Shown here: in pieces, positions 1 to 11,819 of the stretch
Position numbering within the stretch: the first letter of the stretch is position 1
How the letters are laid out: every line of letters begins with the position of its first letter
Source: Alnus glutinosa
Taxonomy: Eukaryota > Streptophyta > Magnoliopsida > Fagales > Betulaceae
Direction of reading: 5' to 3'
Assembly: GCF_958979055.1 (NCBI RefSeq)
Contig: NC_084889.1
Location: 7,805,761-7,869,760, forward strand
DNA length: 64,000 nucleotides
Notes under the pieces: generated by a model
Told to the model about the DNA's origin: nothing
Seen by the model: the letters and a program-made list of their open reading frames with translations, nothing else
The model's database searches: none
Program-made: the position numbers and the translations under genes

Positions 1-596
1 TAGAGCCTACATTAAGACAATGCCAGGAATTATCGAACACTTTCTACAAATTTTATACTTTGAAGTTAGCCAACACGCAAATAGATCCAGAACTAAGACC
101 TTGTTTTTGTTTTAATCATAAACATCAAGACTCTTTTTCATTTTTTGGGTCATGAATGCAGCCACTTCAGGCCAAACAGGGAAAAAAAATGCTAAAGGGT
201 AGGATTGTATTCAAAGCCACCCAGAACAGGACTCCATTTAAGTGAGATCAGCACTCGGTAATGACCCTTTTGATTCAAAGTTCAGTGAACTGCCAATGTT
301 GTCGAAGTTTGATACCCCCACTTTTGTCAAACTTCTGAACCACAAGACCGAAGACTTCAACATTTCAATGCATGACTGGTTTCTGACACCTAGGATGTAA
401 TCGAATTCAGCTTATAGGTTCACTGCTTTTTTGCTAATTTAACAAAAGCATAATTTGGAACAAGAATCCAACAACATACCAATTTTTTTTTTTTTTTTTT
501 TTGATAGGTAACAACATACCAAAATACTAAGTAATCAAAAAGCAAAAATCATAATACAAGACAAGTGGAGCAATTTGTTTGATTAAAAATTAAAAC

Positions 597-1404
597 CTTT
601 GTGATTCAACAATCGGAAGGCGGACTGTAATAAGCTCACAGAACAGCTCAATGATCTCCTGTGCAGCCATCATGTTCTCTTCTCTCACAATATGCTCGAC
701 CTGAAAGTGAAATCTCAACAAATCAATTCAATTACCACCCGGCATTGCCACCAAGATCTTCATTTTTCCATTTTTAATTTAAAGGCAAGGGTTCACATAC
801 TTTGCATAAATTTTTTTTTTTTAAAAAATACCGTAGCAAAAAGAAAGCTGATATAGAATATCTAAACGCAGTTATTACCCGAATGCGAGCTGTGGCTTCT
901 TGACCCGTCTCAAGAAGCTTGGCAATGTCTCGGCGCATCTGCTTTATCTGAATCTCTCTCCTATTCCTCAGCAACTTTATCCTCGGAATTGTCAGTTTCA
1001 GCAGGGTTTTACTGTTGTGTAATTATATATCAAAGATACACAAGGAATTAAATTTCAACCAAACCCAAAAAGCTTAACTGTTATATATATCACAAGGATT
1101 TAGATTTATATATTGCAAACCCAAAAAGCTTTTGAAACAATAAACAAATCCCCTTTTTTCTCTTTTTTTAATTTACAGTACGCAGATTGAATTAACAATT
1201 CATGATCCCTTCGTTTAGTAGCCGAGAAACTAAGATAGAAAGGAAATTCTAACTATCGCATGCCCAATAGTTGTACAGGACACAAAAAGGACAAGAAGTC
1301 AATCTGAAATAAAGCAGAAAAAACTGTGTGTGTGTGAGAGAGAGAGAAAGAGACCATTTGGCAGCTTTGAAGCCCTTGTTGAAGAAGGAGTCGAGCATCG
1401 ACAT
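597..1404 (-). CDS. IST1: IST1-like ESCRT-III regulator, 5' exons (partial)
   Basis: Three exons on the minus strand are visible: 1404-1355 (starts MSMLDSFFNKGFKAAK), 1011-879 and 700-597. All have GT-AG junctions and phases that agree. The translation carries the IST1/DUF292 core: CKTLLKLTIPRIKLLRNRR, then QMRRDIAKLLETGQEATARIR, then the helix EHIVREENMMAAQEIIELFC. IST1 proteins bind ESCRT-III and regulate the Vps4/SKD1 ATPase in multivesicular body sorting; this role is known from the family, not shown here. The next exon is expected to begin near the ECP motif. It is not found in 1-596, so the gene continues past the left edge and the last intron is at least 596 bases. The family assignment is firm; which plant IST1-like paralogue this is cannot be told from about 95 residues. 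Confidence 0.88.
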
Positions 1405-2366
1405 GATCCAATCCTTTTCGATCGCAATCAGACCCTGATCCCAAATCGTCCAAAAAAAATTGGATCTTTGATAATCGAGGAAGAGACGGAATCGGATAAT
1501 TCAAATAGAAGAGGGAGTGGAGGATAGTGGGTACCCAAGACCAAAGAGAGTTTGAGCTTACGGACCAGACGCGGTATCTGTTTCCTTACGAGTGAAGGTA
1601 ACCACCAAATAAACAAATCGCAGGTGTGAACCGCCCCGCTAGACGCTTGTCATCTCAATTTTTGTGGGACACTTTTGAGCCCTTGAGGATGCTTCTCGCT
1701 AACCTACATCTACATGGGGTGTTCCTTTAATGTTACATTTTACCTTCCCTTCCCCCTTCTTCTTTTCTTTTTTATATATATATATTTTTTTTACTTGGAC
1801 TTGATTATAGTAGTAAGTATTTGTTGGGAGCTACACAAAAAGAGTTTAGACGGTAAAAACTACAAGCGTTTTCTCAAGTCTGACTTGAGCCATAGTTTGA
1901 GTCAGCCACGTGATTATTGTAGTACATATTTGTTGGGAGCTACACAAAAAGAGCTTAGATAGTGAAAACTGCAAGCGTTCTCTCAAGTCTGACTTGAGCC
2001 ATAGTTTGAGTCAACCACGTGATTATTGTAGTACGTATTTGTTGGGAGCTACACAAAAAGAGCTTAGATAGTGAAAACTGCAAGCGTTCTCTCAAATCTG
2101 ACTTGAGCCATAGTTTGACTCAGCTCCACCATAACATTAATGAAAACTACTGTAATTTACACTAATCAAACATAGAAATTTTCGTTGCGTGATTCAAACC
2201 CATATTTTAGTGTTTGCCTAATTACTTTGAAAATTGTCTTAGGCCATTGAACAACCACCCTAATGGAGAATGTTACATTTTACTTACTTGAGTGCCAAAG
2301 CTCAACCTGCCATCATTTCTAAAGGATTTTTAATCTGGTTTTTATTCGAGTAACACCCACCACCTA

Positions 2367-2397
<31 letters not shown>

Positions 2398-3079
2398 TTA
2401 TTGAAAACACGTGGCACAACGAATGCTAAAGGAAATATAAAAAGTAACTCAAAAGAATTGATGAGGGTCCGAACAAACGGCAGTGCCTGTAATTTAATTT
2501 CAATGCCAAACGAAAAATCTTATAAAGGCTTGGCATGCTGTAATCAACTCATACTATAAAGTATTTGGCTGTGACTTTAAAATTATTATTGAATCAAAAT
2601 TTAATAATAATTATCTTTAATTTAATGATAATTTTAAAAATTACATTATATTTAAAAAGAAACAAGAAAAATTCTATTATTCCATATAACATTACTCATC
2701 CGCAACCCGTATAACACTTTACAGTATCTGATAATAAAACCTAAGTGCCTAAAAAAGAAAAAGAAAAAGAAAAAAGACAATAAAATATCATTTACTTGAA
2801 TATCATAGAGTTGAAACCTGTATGGTATTGGTCGGGGAAGTCTGTCCTTCATGGTTCATAGTCATAGATGTTGACCGACCACAAGAAGTGTGGTGTTTTT
2901 TTTTTTAAAAAAAAATTATAAATTAATCCATGACACATCAATAGAATGATAGTCATATGAGCAGATCTCCGACTGTCAAGTCTATAGACTATATTCTTCA
3001 AAAAAAAAAAAAAAAAAAAAAAAGTCTATAGACTATAACGTGGTGGAAAGCCTATAAAATATTTTTCATTCCTTCCTCT

Positions 3080-3123
<44 letters not shown>

Positions 3124-3930
3124 TTGGTACCGTAAAAAATCATAGTCAAACCGAAAACATTTTTTGTTGACCAGAAAATCTTATTTAATTTCCATAAAAT
3201 GATTTTCCTTTTTAAAATCGTATATTATTTTTTAAATTTGAGCTTATCTTTCTCAAATTACAAAGCTCACCTGACCATAGTTAGAAGCTGCGTACCATCG
3301 ATTGACTACTACTGGAAGTTGTCGGACTACTATTAGGGTTCGTGGACCACAACCAGAGTTTATAGGACCATCGCCAAAAGTTGGGGGCCGTTTTTCACTA
3401 TCGCTCATTTTTTATACGAGTCAAATGTTAAAAAATATTTTTAAGAGTTCGCTAGATCGGAAATTGCTGGTTGTTCCACCATTGCTACGCCAACAAATAT
3501 TTTTAGGATTTTTTTTTAAAAAAATAATTTCGTTAAAAATATTTTTCAACTAAAAACATTTTACGCCAAATATAATAGCCTTAAATTTCATCAAATTAGA
3601 ATCTAGAGGTCTCAATTTCAAAAGGCTTCTTAATTTCATCAAATTAGAAATTGAGCTCTCAATCTCCTGTCCACTCATCCATGATCCATCTTTCTTTCTT
3701 TCTTTCTTTTTATAAAAAAAAAAAAAAAGAAAAAAAGAAAAGAAGAAGAAGAAGAAGAAGAGAAGAGGGAACATGGTTTGGGCCGAGGCAGACAATAGGC
3801 TTGGGCCTACAATTGAGGGGGCTTTAACCTTGTAAGCTTAAAACCCCCTGAAAACCCCCTCTCTCAAAAAACTCTATCAGTTAGCTCTGTGAAGACTCCA
3901 CCGAGCAGAGAAGGAAAAGGGAAAGGGGCG
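1405..3930. other. Intergenic region between divergent IST1 and AAMP genes
   Basis: This stretch separates two genes transcribed away from each other. It holds a GA microsatellite near 1337-1350, a 109-base triplicated repeat at 1802-2128, an A-rich micro-insertion at 2994-3021, a poly-T run of roughly 33 bases near 3081-3115, and a (GAA)n tract near 3740-3761. The AAMP leader lies at about 3840-3930. I see no further gene; the short open frames are low-complexity or on the wrong strand. Confidence 0.6.
1802..2128. repeat. 109-base tandem repeat, three copies
   Basis: Copies begin at 1802, 1911 and 2020, exactly 109 bases apart, each starting TGATTAT and carrying GTTGGGAGCTACACAAAAAG. The third ends near 2128. 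A diverged single copy, followed by the same downstream sequence (TTTACACTAATCAA), lies at about 53113-53450. The unit is therefore a dispersed repeat that was amplified here. The sequence after the third copy (GTGATTCAAACCC near 2188) resembles a weak Pol III B box, so a SINE origin is possible but unproven. Confidence 0.85.
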
Positions 3931-6900
3931 ATGAAGAGCCCAACCCCACACCAGCACGACGAAGAGGACGATGACGGCGAGGTCTTTCTCGATGAGTCCG
4001 ATATCGTCCACGAACTCCCTATCGATGAAGAAGGTCCTTCCTCCTCTCTTTCCCTCGCTTTACTTGTGAATATGTATTCATGTGTGTGTGTTTTGTGGAC
4101 GCAGATCTTCCTGATGCAGAAGAAGATGAAGCCGGCTCTGATGCCGATGTTTTCGGTACGCCACCCAGCTTCAATTCATCCATATCCCATTCCATTCATC
4201 TAGCTTCTTAATATCACTTTCTATGTATGCGTTTTTTTTTTTTTTTTTTTTTTTGTAAATATATATATTATTTGATTCATTTTCAATACAATACCAAGAG
4301 CTTAAACTGATAGGAAATGGTGGACTTAATCATTTAGTTAATATTCTAACAAATTGATGGGAATAATCTGTTTTGGTTGGTTTCAGAGGAGCCCGATGAT
4401 GATTCCATGCACGTGTTCACTGGTCATACCGGTAAGAGTTTTCAATTTATCTGTTTAATTGGGATGGTTGAGCAGTTTGAGCTATCTAGGTTAGAGTATA
4501 TGTAGAATGACATAGCTGGAAGTTACTATCCAAATTTGATTTTTTTAGTACGTAAGTTTACTGGCTCTTCGAAAGGAGTAGAACTCCAATTGAACAAGTG
4601 GAAAAGAAAATATTTTTTTTGATGAGTTTTGGAATTACATTCACACCCTTTTTCTTTTTGTGCTAGCGTGATAATAAAAGAGTGAAGATTTTTCTACCCC
4701 GTATTATATTTGAGGGATTTACCTGGTACTAAATTAACTTTTTTGTATGCTGAAACTTTAGGCTATTACTTTTTTTATTTTTTTTTATTTCTTATAAGTA
4801 AATCTAGTCTTATTAAAAGCGTAAGGCGCCTCTAAGTACACTGGAAGTATATAAATGGAAACACCTAACTAGGAAGAGAAAAATGAAAACATTAGGCTAT
4901 TACTTCATTCTCTAATTCTTAGTTTGTGTAAGTTATGTATATGGATTAATTGATTATATTTATTCATTTGTTGGGTTGGGAACAATATGGCTTTGACTTT
5001 CATAGATGCATGTCTGAAGCAGAATATATTCCATGTGTTATACTGAGAAATTCATGTTTATGGATACATCCTCCTTCATTTGTATGATTTTTATTTTTAA
5101 CAGGTGAGCTTTACACGGTTGCTTGCAGCCCAACTGATGCTAGGTTAGTGGCAACTGGGGGTGGAGATGACAAAGGGTTTCTTTGGAGGATTGGACAAGG
5201 AGATTGGGCTTTTGAGCTCCAAGGTACGTGATTGGTGCAGTAGTTACGTAGTTTTCTCTTTTCACTTACAGTGGCAGAGCCAGAATTTTCCTCCAATGGG
5301 ATCAAGTAACAATTTTTTCATGATACAACTTATTAATTTGTTAAAAAGTTAACTTGATAAAACTTTTTTTTTTGAAAGAAATGAAAACCACTTGAGGTTA
5401 TTAAAGATTTACTTTTATAGTGTTGACTAGCTTTGGAATTTTCTTTCAAATTGGAGGAGTTAAATTGCTGCCACCACTAATTTCATGGTTTTTAATTAAG
5501 AAAAATTGAAAGTAAAACATTAAACTAATAGTTGATCTTATGCAAACTAAAAAAGATGAGCAATTCATTCCATAGCCAACCTATCTGTGATTTTTTTTTT
5601 TTTGGCAAAAACAATCAGTTTTTGGATAAAATGAGTCAAACTTAAAAGAATACATTTGGGGGTTTTCCTCTCTATTCAAGGATGTTTCTAGATGTTAAAG
5701 AATAGTACAAGAGAAAAATATTGGGTGTTTAAGATGATTTAGATGTAATGGTTTAATATTGTGGAATACCATGCTCATTATCTTAAATTGACTATCTATT
5801 TTTCTTTTGACGATTCGAAATTGGCCCCTACTTTTTAATTGCTTTTAATAAACTTCAGCACATTTTCGATATTTCATATGATACACTCCTCTTTAGTGAG
5901 GCAACCTTAAAAACCTAGTAAAAGTTTTAAATGTAAGGAATCCCGCCTCTTTTTTAAATTCCAGTGGTGTTGTACGTTGCTCTGCTTCTTATTTTGTTAT
6001 AAGTATTTGCACTTGTGGTTTCCAAATGAACCAAATTCTTCTTCTGTCTGTTGTTGCTGAAGTTGTAAAACATGCATAAGTTGGGTCCTGTGGCCATTCA
6101 TCACCTATTTTTCAACCAAACCTCTTATAAATTTTTCTTTAGGTCATGGGGATTCTGTCAGTAATTTAGCCTTTAGCACTGATGGACAGTTGCTAGCATC
6201 TGGATGCTTGGGTGGACTTATTCAAATCTGGGATATACAGTCAGGAAATCTCAAGTGTTCACTTGAAGGTCCTGGAATGGGGATTGAGGTAAATTTGTTA
6301 TGTACCTTTAAACATATTATCGTTATGCTATCATTTATTGAAAATGACTATGAGTTTCCCTCTCAGTGGATCAGGTGGCATCCAAGAGGACATTTGGTCT
6401 TAGCTGGTTCAGAGGATTCCACTGTTTGGATGTGGAATGCTGACAAAGGTGCCTGTATCAATACATTTTCAGGACATGGTGGTAGTGTAACATGTGGCGA
6501 TTTTACCCCTGATGGTATCTATCTACTCTTCTTCTTGGTGATTTTTCTGGTTAAAGAACCTTTGTTATTATTGATATTATTTATTTCGTTTTAAAAAAAT
6601 AATAATAATAAGCCTTTTTCTTGTTGCTTAAGGTAAACTAGTCTGTACCGGTTCTGATGATGCAACTTTGAGGATATGGGATCCAAAAAGTGGAAAAAAC
6701 ATTCATGTCGTAGGAGGTACGTAATTTAAATCTTCTGGTTTGTTTTTCCCTTGAAAAGTGACATAGTTAAAGTTTCAACCTTAAGACAAGAAAGTATAAG
6801 AGGAACTGTCAAACCCTGAAACCAAGTGACAATGGATAAATTTCTTGATGATCTGCAAACTTGCTTGGTGGAAACTGGAAATATTAGCACAAAGTTTCTG

Positions 6901-9900
6901 ATGCCACTTCAAGGAGAATGTAAAGAAGCTTGTCCATCTGCTGTACCTTATGATGTAGGACAGATTTAGAGGATCTATCTACTTGTGCTTTGGTGCATTT
7001 AGGTTAAGGGTTTGGAAATATAAGGATGTATAGGGTTTATGGTTTGAGTGCGATTTGGAAAAGACTGGATTTAAATCAGTGAAAAGGGGGCTAAAATAAA
7101 GAAAATAGGTTGCAAGAATTCTGGGCAGTAGTAAAAATAGGCATGTTAGGGTTTCTTTCTTTGGTATTAATTGGTGGCTAAAGGCCGTGGAATATATGTT
7201 GGATTCTGGGTTTCGATAGGGTTAAGGAGAGGGTCTGTTTTGGGGTTGCGAAAGAGGTGAGAAGAAGCTGAGATTGAATTTATCCAGAGGCTGTGAACAG
7301 TCCCCACGAAAGAAAAAGAACAATAAGAAGCACTCTTGGCATACAGACCTTCCACTAAGCAAAACTCTCAATTTTTCTATTAATCAACTCTTATCATTTT
7401 TAATACAAGGGCACACTTGTATAGACTCTAGATGTAGTTTCTCATAGTGAACAAACTCCTTATCGGATTGAACCAAAGCCGATAAACTAAATAAGACTCA
7501 CCTATTAATAAAATAGACCCATTGCCCATAACTATGGCCCATAAGAGTGATGTTACAAGAATTACAAAAAACAGGAACTGAGAAGCGGGAATATTCTCTC
7601 TGAATTGGGATAGTTTTGTTCATTTTTAAAGAAGAGAAATGCTACACTTCCTAAATTTTTTATCCAAAATTTGGTCTCTAAATAATGTGTCACAATCCCA
7701 TGTGATTTATTATTTTGAAAAATGTGTCACCATCTCATAGAATTGACACAGCATTTGGGGACCAAATTTTGGAAGAAAAATTTGGGAACTCTAGGATTTC
7801 TATTTAAAGAATATTGGTATGAAAATTGATAGTACTTTTTTTGAGCTTTTGTTTGATGTTCTTGGAACTTTTGTCTTCTCAGGTCATCCCTATCACGCTC
7901 AGGGACTTACATGCATGGCAATAAGCCCCGATTCTACATGTGCCCTTACCGGTTCTAAGGATGGTTCTGTATGCATTGTGAATATAACAACTGGGAGGGT
8001 AAGTACATTCGCTGCATTTAATATCCTAATGTTTTATTTTTCTGTAAATCATCTTTTTTTTTTGGATGAATAAAAGAGGGCTTAAGGGGTGCATCTCGCG
8101 CGAGTCAAACCCAGGTTCTACACGGGTTCTTTTGAGGCCATCTTGCCTTATTGTGTGAGTATGATAAGTTTGGGATGGTACCTCAAGCCTCACTAAATTG
8201 ATCCTTAAGGTGCAAGCTTTGAAATCCTTCTAAATCCATGGTGAGGCATAATTATATACACAACCATGGGAGCAAATTACCTAATTATGCTGCTCAAAGT
8301 AGCAATGAGAAGTTGCTGCAACATTTAAGAAAATTCTTGTTGGGCAATTTTCAGGCATGCTGGGATTATGTTTTTGCTTCTAAAAATTTATAATATGAAT
8401 TATATGTGCTAATTGAATACATAATCAATAGTACAAAGGAGCTCTTCATGTTGGTGTATTCTACATGTGTGCCAATGTAGACTTGTGCACTGGAAGAGTT
8501 GATCTCATCTGATTCATCAGCTATATTGATCTAACACAGCATTTTACCCCAGGGTATCTAATTGTTTTGATGACACAGTATGTGTACACATCTGACATGC
8601 TGATTGAGATTTTGACACAGCAATCTCCTAACTTAAAATATAACAAAAAGAGAAGAAAAAATAGGAGAACCATGGACCTGATTTGCTCAGGTGTGGTTGG
8701 ATGTAGTACAAATCTCAGTGCACCAAGGCAAGAGCTCAAGGTGCAGCTTCAACTGATCAAGGGTGATCTTGTGAAGGCTCCTCAGAATCACAGTGGTCAA
8801 GGATGGTGGAGGTCTGGTCTGCGACACGCTACTAGGCAAGCAAATTGGACCCATTTGGATTTGAGTGGGATCGCCAAGTTTGGGGAGCGTTGAGATGGGT
8901 TGAGATGAAATGGAGTCATTGTTTGACAGTATAGGGACTGACTGTGGATGTAATCCTCTTATATATGGTGAATCCTGAGGGAGAGAAGACTAAGTACATG
9001 CATTTGGCAGTCCTCAAATTCCTCTCTTATTTTTTCTTTTGTCTTTTGGTAGTTTAGTTGACCAATTTGATTGGGATTGATTATGGTTTGCTTGAGTTGA
9101 GTTTGCCTTTTTTTAAGGTTTTTTTATTTGGCTAGTCTCTTTAGTTAGATGGCAGCAAATTAAGTTAGGCAAGTGCCGTTAAGATGGGCATAGTTAATTG
9201 GAATGGCAAGGGCTTTTTAGCAGATCATCTAAGCATACTAAGTAAGCTATAAGTGGGATGAGATATCAGAGCAAGAAGAACTAAGATCCCATTTAGATTT
9301 GATTGGGTTTTGCAAATGCATGTTACATTCCAAAGCTATTGACTCAAACAAAGCTTTTGAAAAGAAATTCCAACATTGGATCAATAGATCATGGAAAAGA
9401 TGGTGCTTAATCGCGCTCTCTTAGGTAAATGGTTGTGGCGCTATGGGCTTGAGAGAGAGGCTTGGTGGGGAATAATAGTGTACTCTAAATATGACAATTT
9501 ATGGGGAGGGTGGTGTTCTCTTGAGCCTACAAGAGCCTTTGGGTTGGGGTTGTGAAAGAATATCAAGAAATGGTGGGAAAAGTTTTCTAGCTTTAGATTT
9601 GAGGGGGGAGATGGTTCCAGAATCGGCTTTTGGCATGACTAGTGGTGTGGGGAAGCGGTGCAAAAAATGTTGCTTTTCCAGTTTTATATGATACGCCTTT
9701 ATTGCGGCTAATTTGGAGTTTTTGGGCGGCTCCAACCAATAGAATGTGAGCTTTGCTAGAGCGGCGCATGATTGAGAGATGGATGTCTTTTCTTCTTTTC
9801 TCCAGGTGTTGCGTTCAGTTAGAGTGAGAAGAGGATGTGAAGATCAGCTATGGTGGGCTCCATCCAAAAGAAGATTGTTCAAGGTCAAATCCTTCTATAG

Positions 9901-11771
9901 CTCTCTGGCTTTTCCTGTAGGTAGCCGCTTTCCCTAGAAGAGTGTATGGTGGACTCAAGCTCCTTTGAGATCGGTTTTTTTTGCCTGGTCGGCGGCTCTA
10001 TGTAAGATCCTCATGTTGGATGATCTCAAGAGGCAGCACGTCATCGTGATGGACAGATGTTGCATGTGCAAGAGGAATTGAGAGTTTGTGGACTACCTTT
10101 TTCTTCATTGTGATGTGGCTTCCGCCATTTGAAGTGCTTTTTTTAGTTGTTTTGGGATGTCCCGGGTTATGCCTAGACATATTGTTGATCTGTATGATTG
10201 TTGGTGGTCCTCTAGCAAGCCAAGGAGTGCTGCAGTGTGGAAAATGGTGCTTGCATGCCTCTTTTGGTGTTTGTGGAGGGAAATGAATGATAGAAACTGA
10301 GGACAGGGAGAGGACGCTGGGGGAAATTTTATCCTTGTTCTACGAAACATTGTATTTATGGACGGCGGCGTGTCTCCTCTTTCGATTAGTTATAGTTACT
10401 TCCTTGTTCGTTTTATTTTTTCTAATTAGGTGGTTCCTTTTGTATACTTCCTGTGTACGTAGAGATGCCTTACGCTTTCAATGAGATTAGTTTATTACTT
10501 ATAAAAGAAGAAAAGAAAAAAGAAGATGGAAAACAAGATTGAAAACAACAAAAAGATAAATTTTTCTGGGCTGAAAAATACTTATGGAATGTTTATAGCT
10601 TTGGAATTCATATAATTGATAACAAAATGCTGCTTAGAAGGCTAGATTGTAGGCCAATCCAAGCGGAATAGTGGGCCTACTTTGATTTTGGCATGGATGC
10701 GCCTCTATCATGAGAGTTTGGCCCAATACTAAATCTCTGATGTAGGAATACAAAAATAATAATTGTGATTATGACAATGTGATGTCTATGTACCCATACC
10801 CAAAGTTTTGGCCGAATCCATTCTAGATCTTGAACATTAAGAAAGAAAGACCCCTAGATACTTACCTGCACCCAATACCCATACCAAAGCTCTAGCAACA
10901 TAGCTCGTCGTTGAAGGGCAAGATCCTTTTAGATTTATGTGGTTCCTGATTGTGGAATATATTAGACTGCATTTTATTGATGGCTAATGAAATCCTAAGG
11001 ATTGGAAGTTCTAAACACTTGGACATAAAAGGTGTCCACACCTAGGTCAGACAAAAATGTTAAATGATGGTGATTTTCAGGGGCGGCATCTATTGTAAGA
11101 AGACACTGGGTCTATTAATTGGCTTTCCCTCACATGCAGGATGGTGTTTGATGAGAATATTGATGCTGTACTGCTATTATAGTGTTCATTATTAGTTGGT
11201 ATTATGCCTTTGTCTGATGTGGTACTGCTATTTTAGTGTTCATTATTAGTTGGTATTATGCCTGTCTGTGTTTGGAATTCATACCATCAAGAGACATGGT
11301 CCATGTGGGGGGCATGTTACTGGATGGTCAAGGATGTTTCTCTAGGTGTCTGCCACTGAATCCTTGCCCTTGTGATAATGCTGGCTACATGTGTTTCTGG
11401 AGCCTCTAGCCTCCCTTCTCTAGTCAGATTTGATTGAGGGTTAAGGACTGCTTGTGTTATTTTTCAATGCTAGAGCTGAGAGCTACCCAGGGTTCTTTAG
11501 GTCTCACCTTCTTTTTGGCTATACTCTATAGTATTCAACTCCTTTTTGGCTTTCTTCGTGGAGCCAAATAAGCTTGCATGGGGTGCGCCTTTGTGCCCGT
11601 GTATCATGGTGAACTTGGAGTCTGGCTTGTCAGGGCCCCTAGGTGTTATAGCATGTTTAAAATTGATTTTTTTTATACTAGTACGTTTGATTGTTTTTCA
11701 CTTCTTCAGTTCAGCTAGGTTGATTGTGCCTCCTATTCACATTTTAGTGTCCATTTTGATGGCATTTTAGT

Positions 11772-11819
<48 letters not shown>

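Noticed and set aside
1-596. Search for further IST1 exons on the minus strand
   Set aside because: No sequence resembling the conserved ECP-containing exon was found, so the gene is treated as continuing off the left edge.
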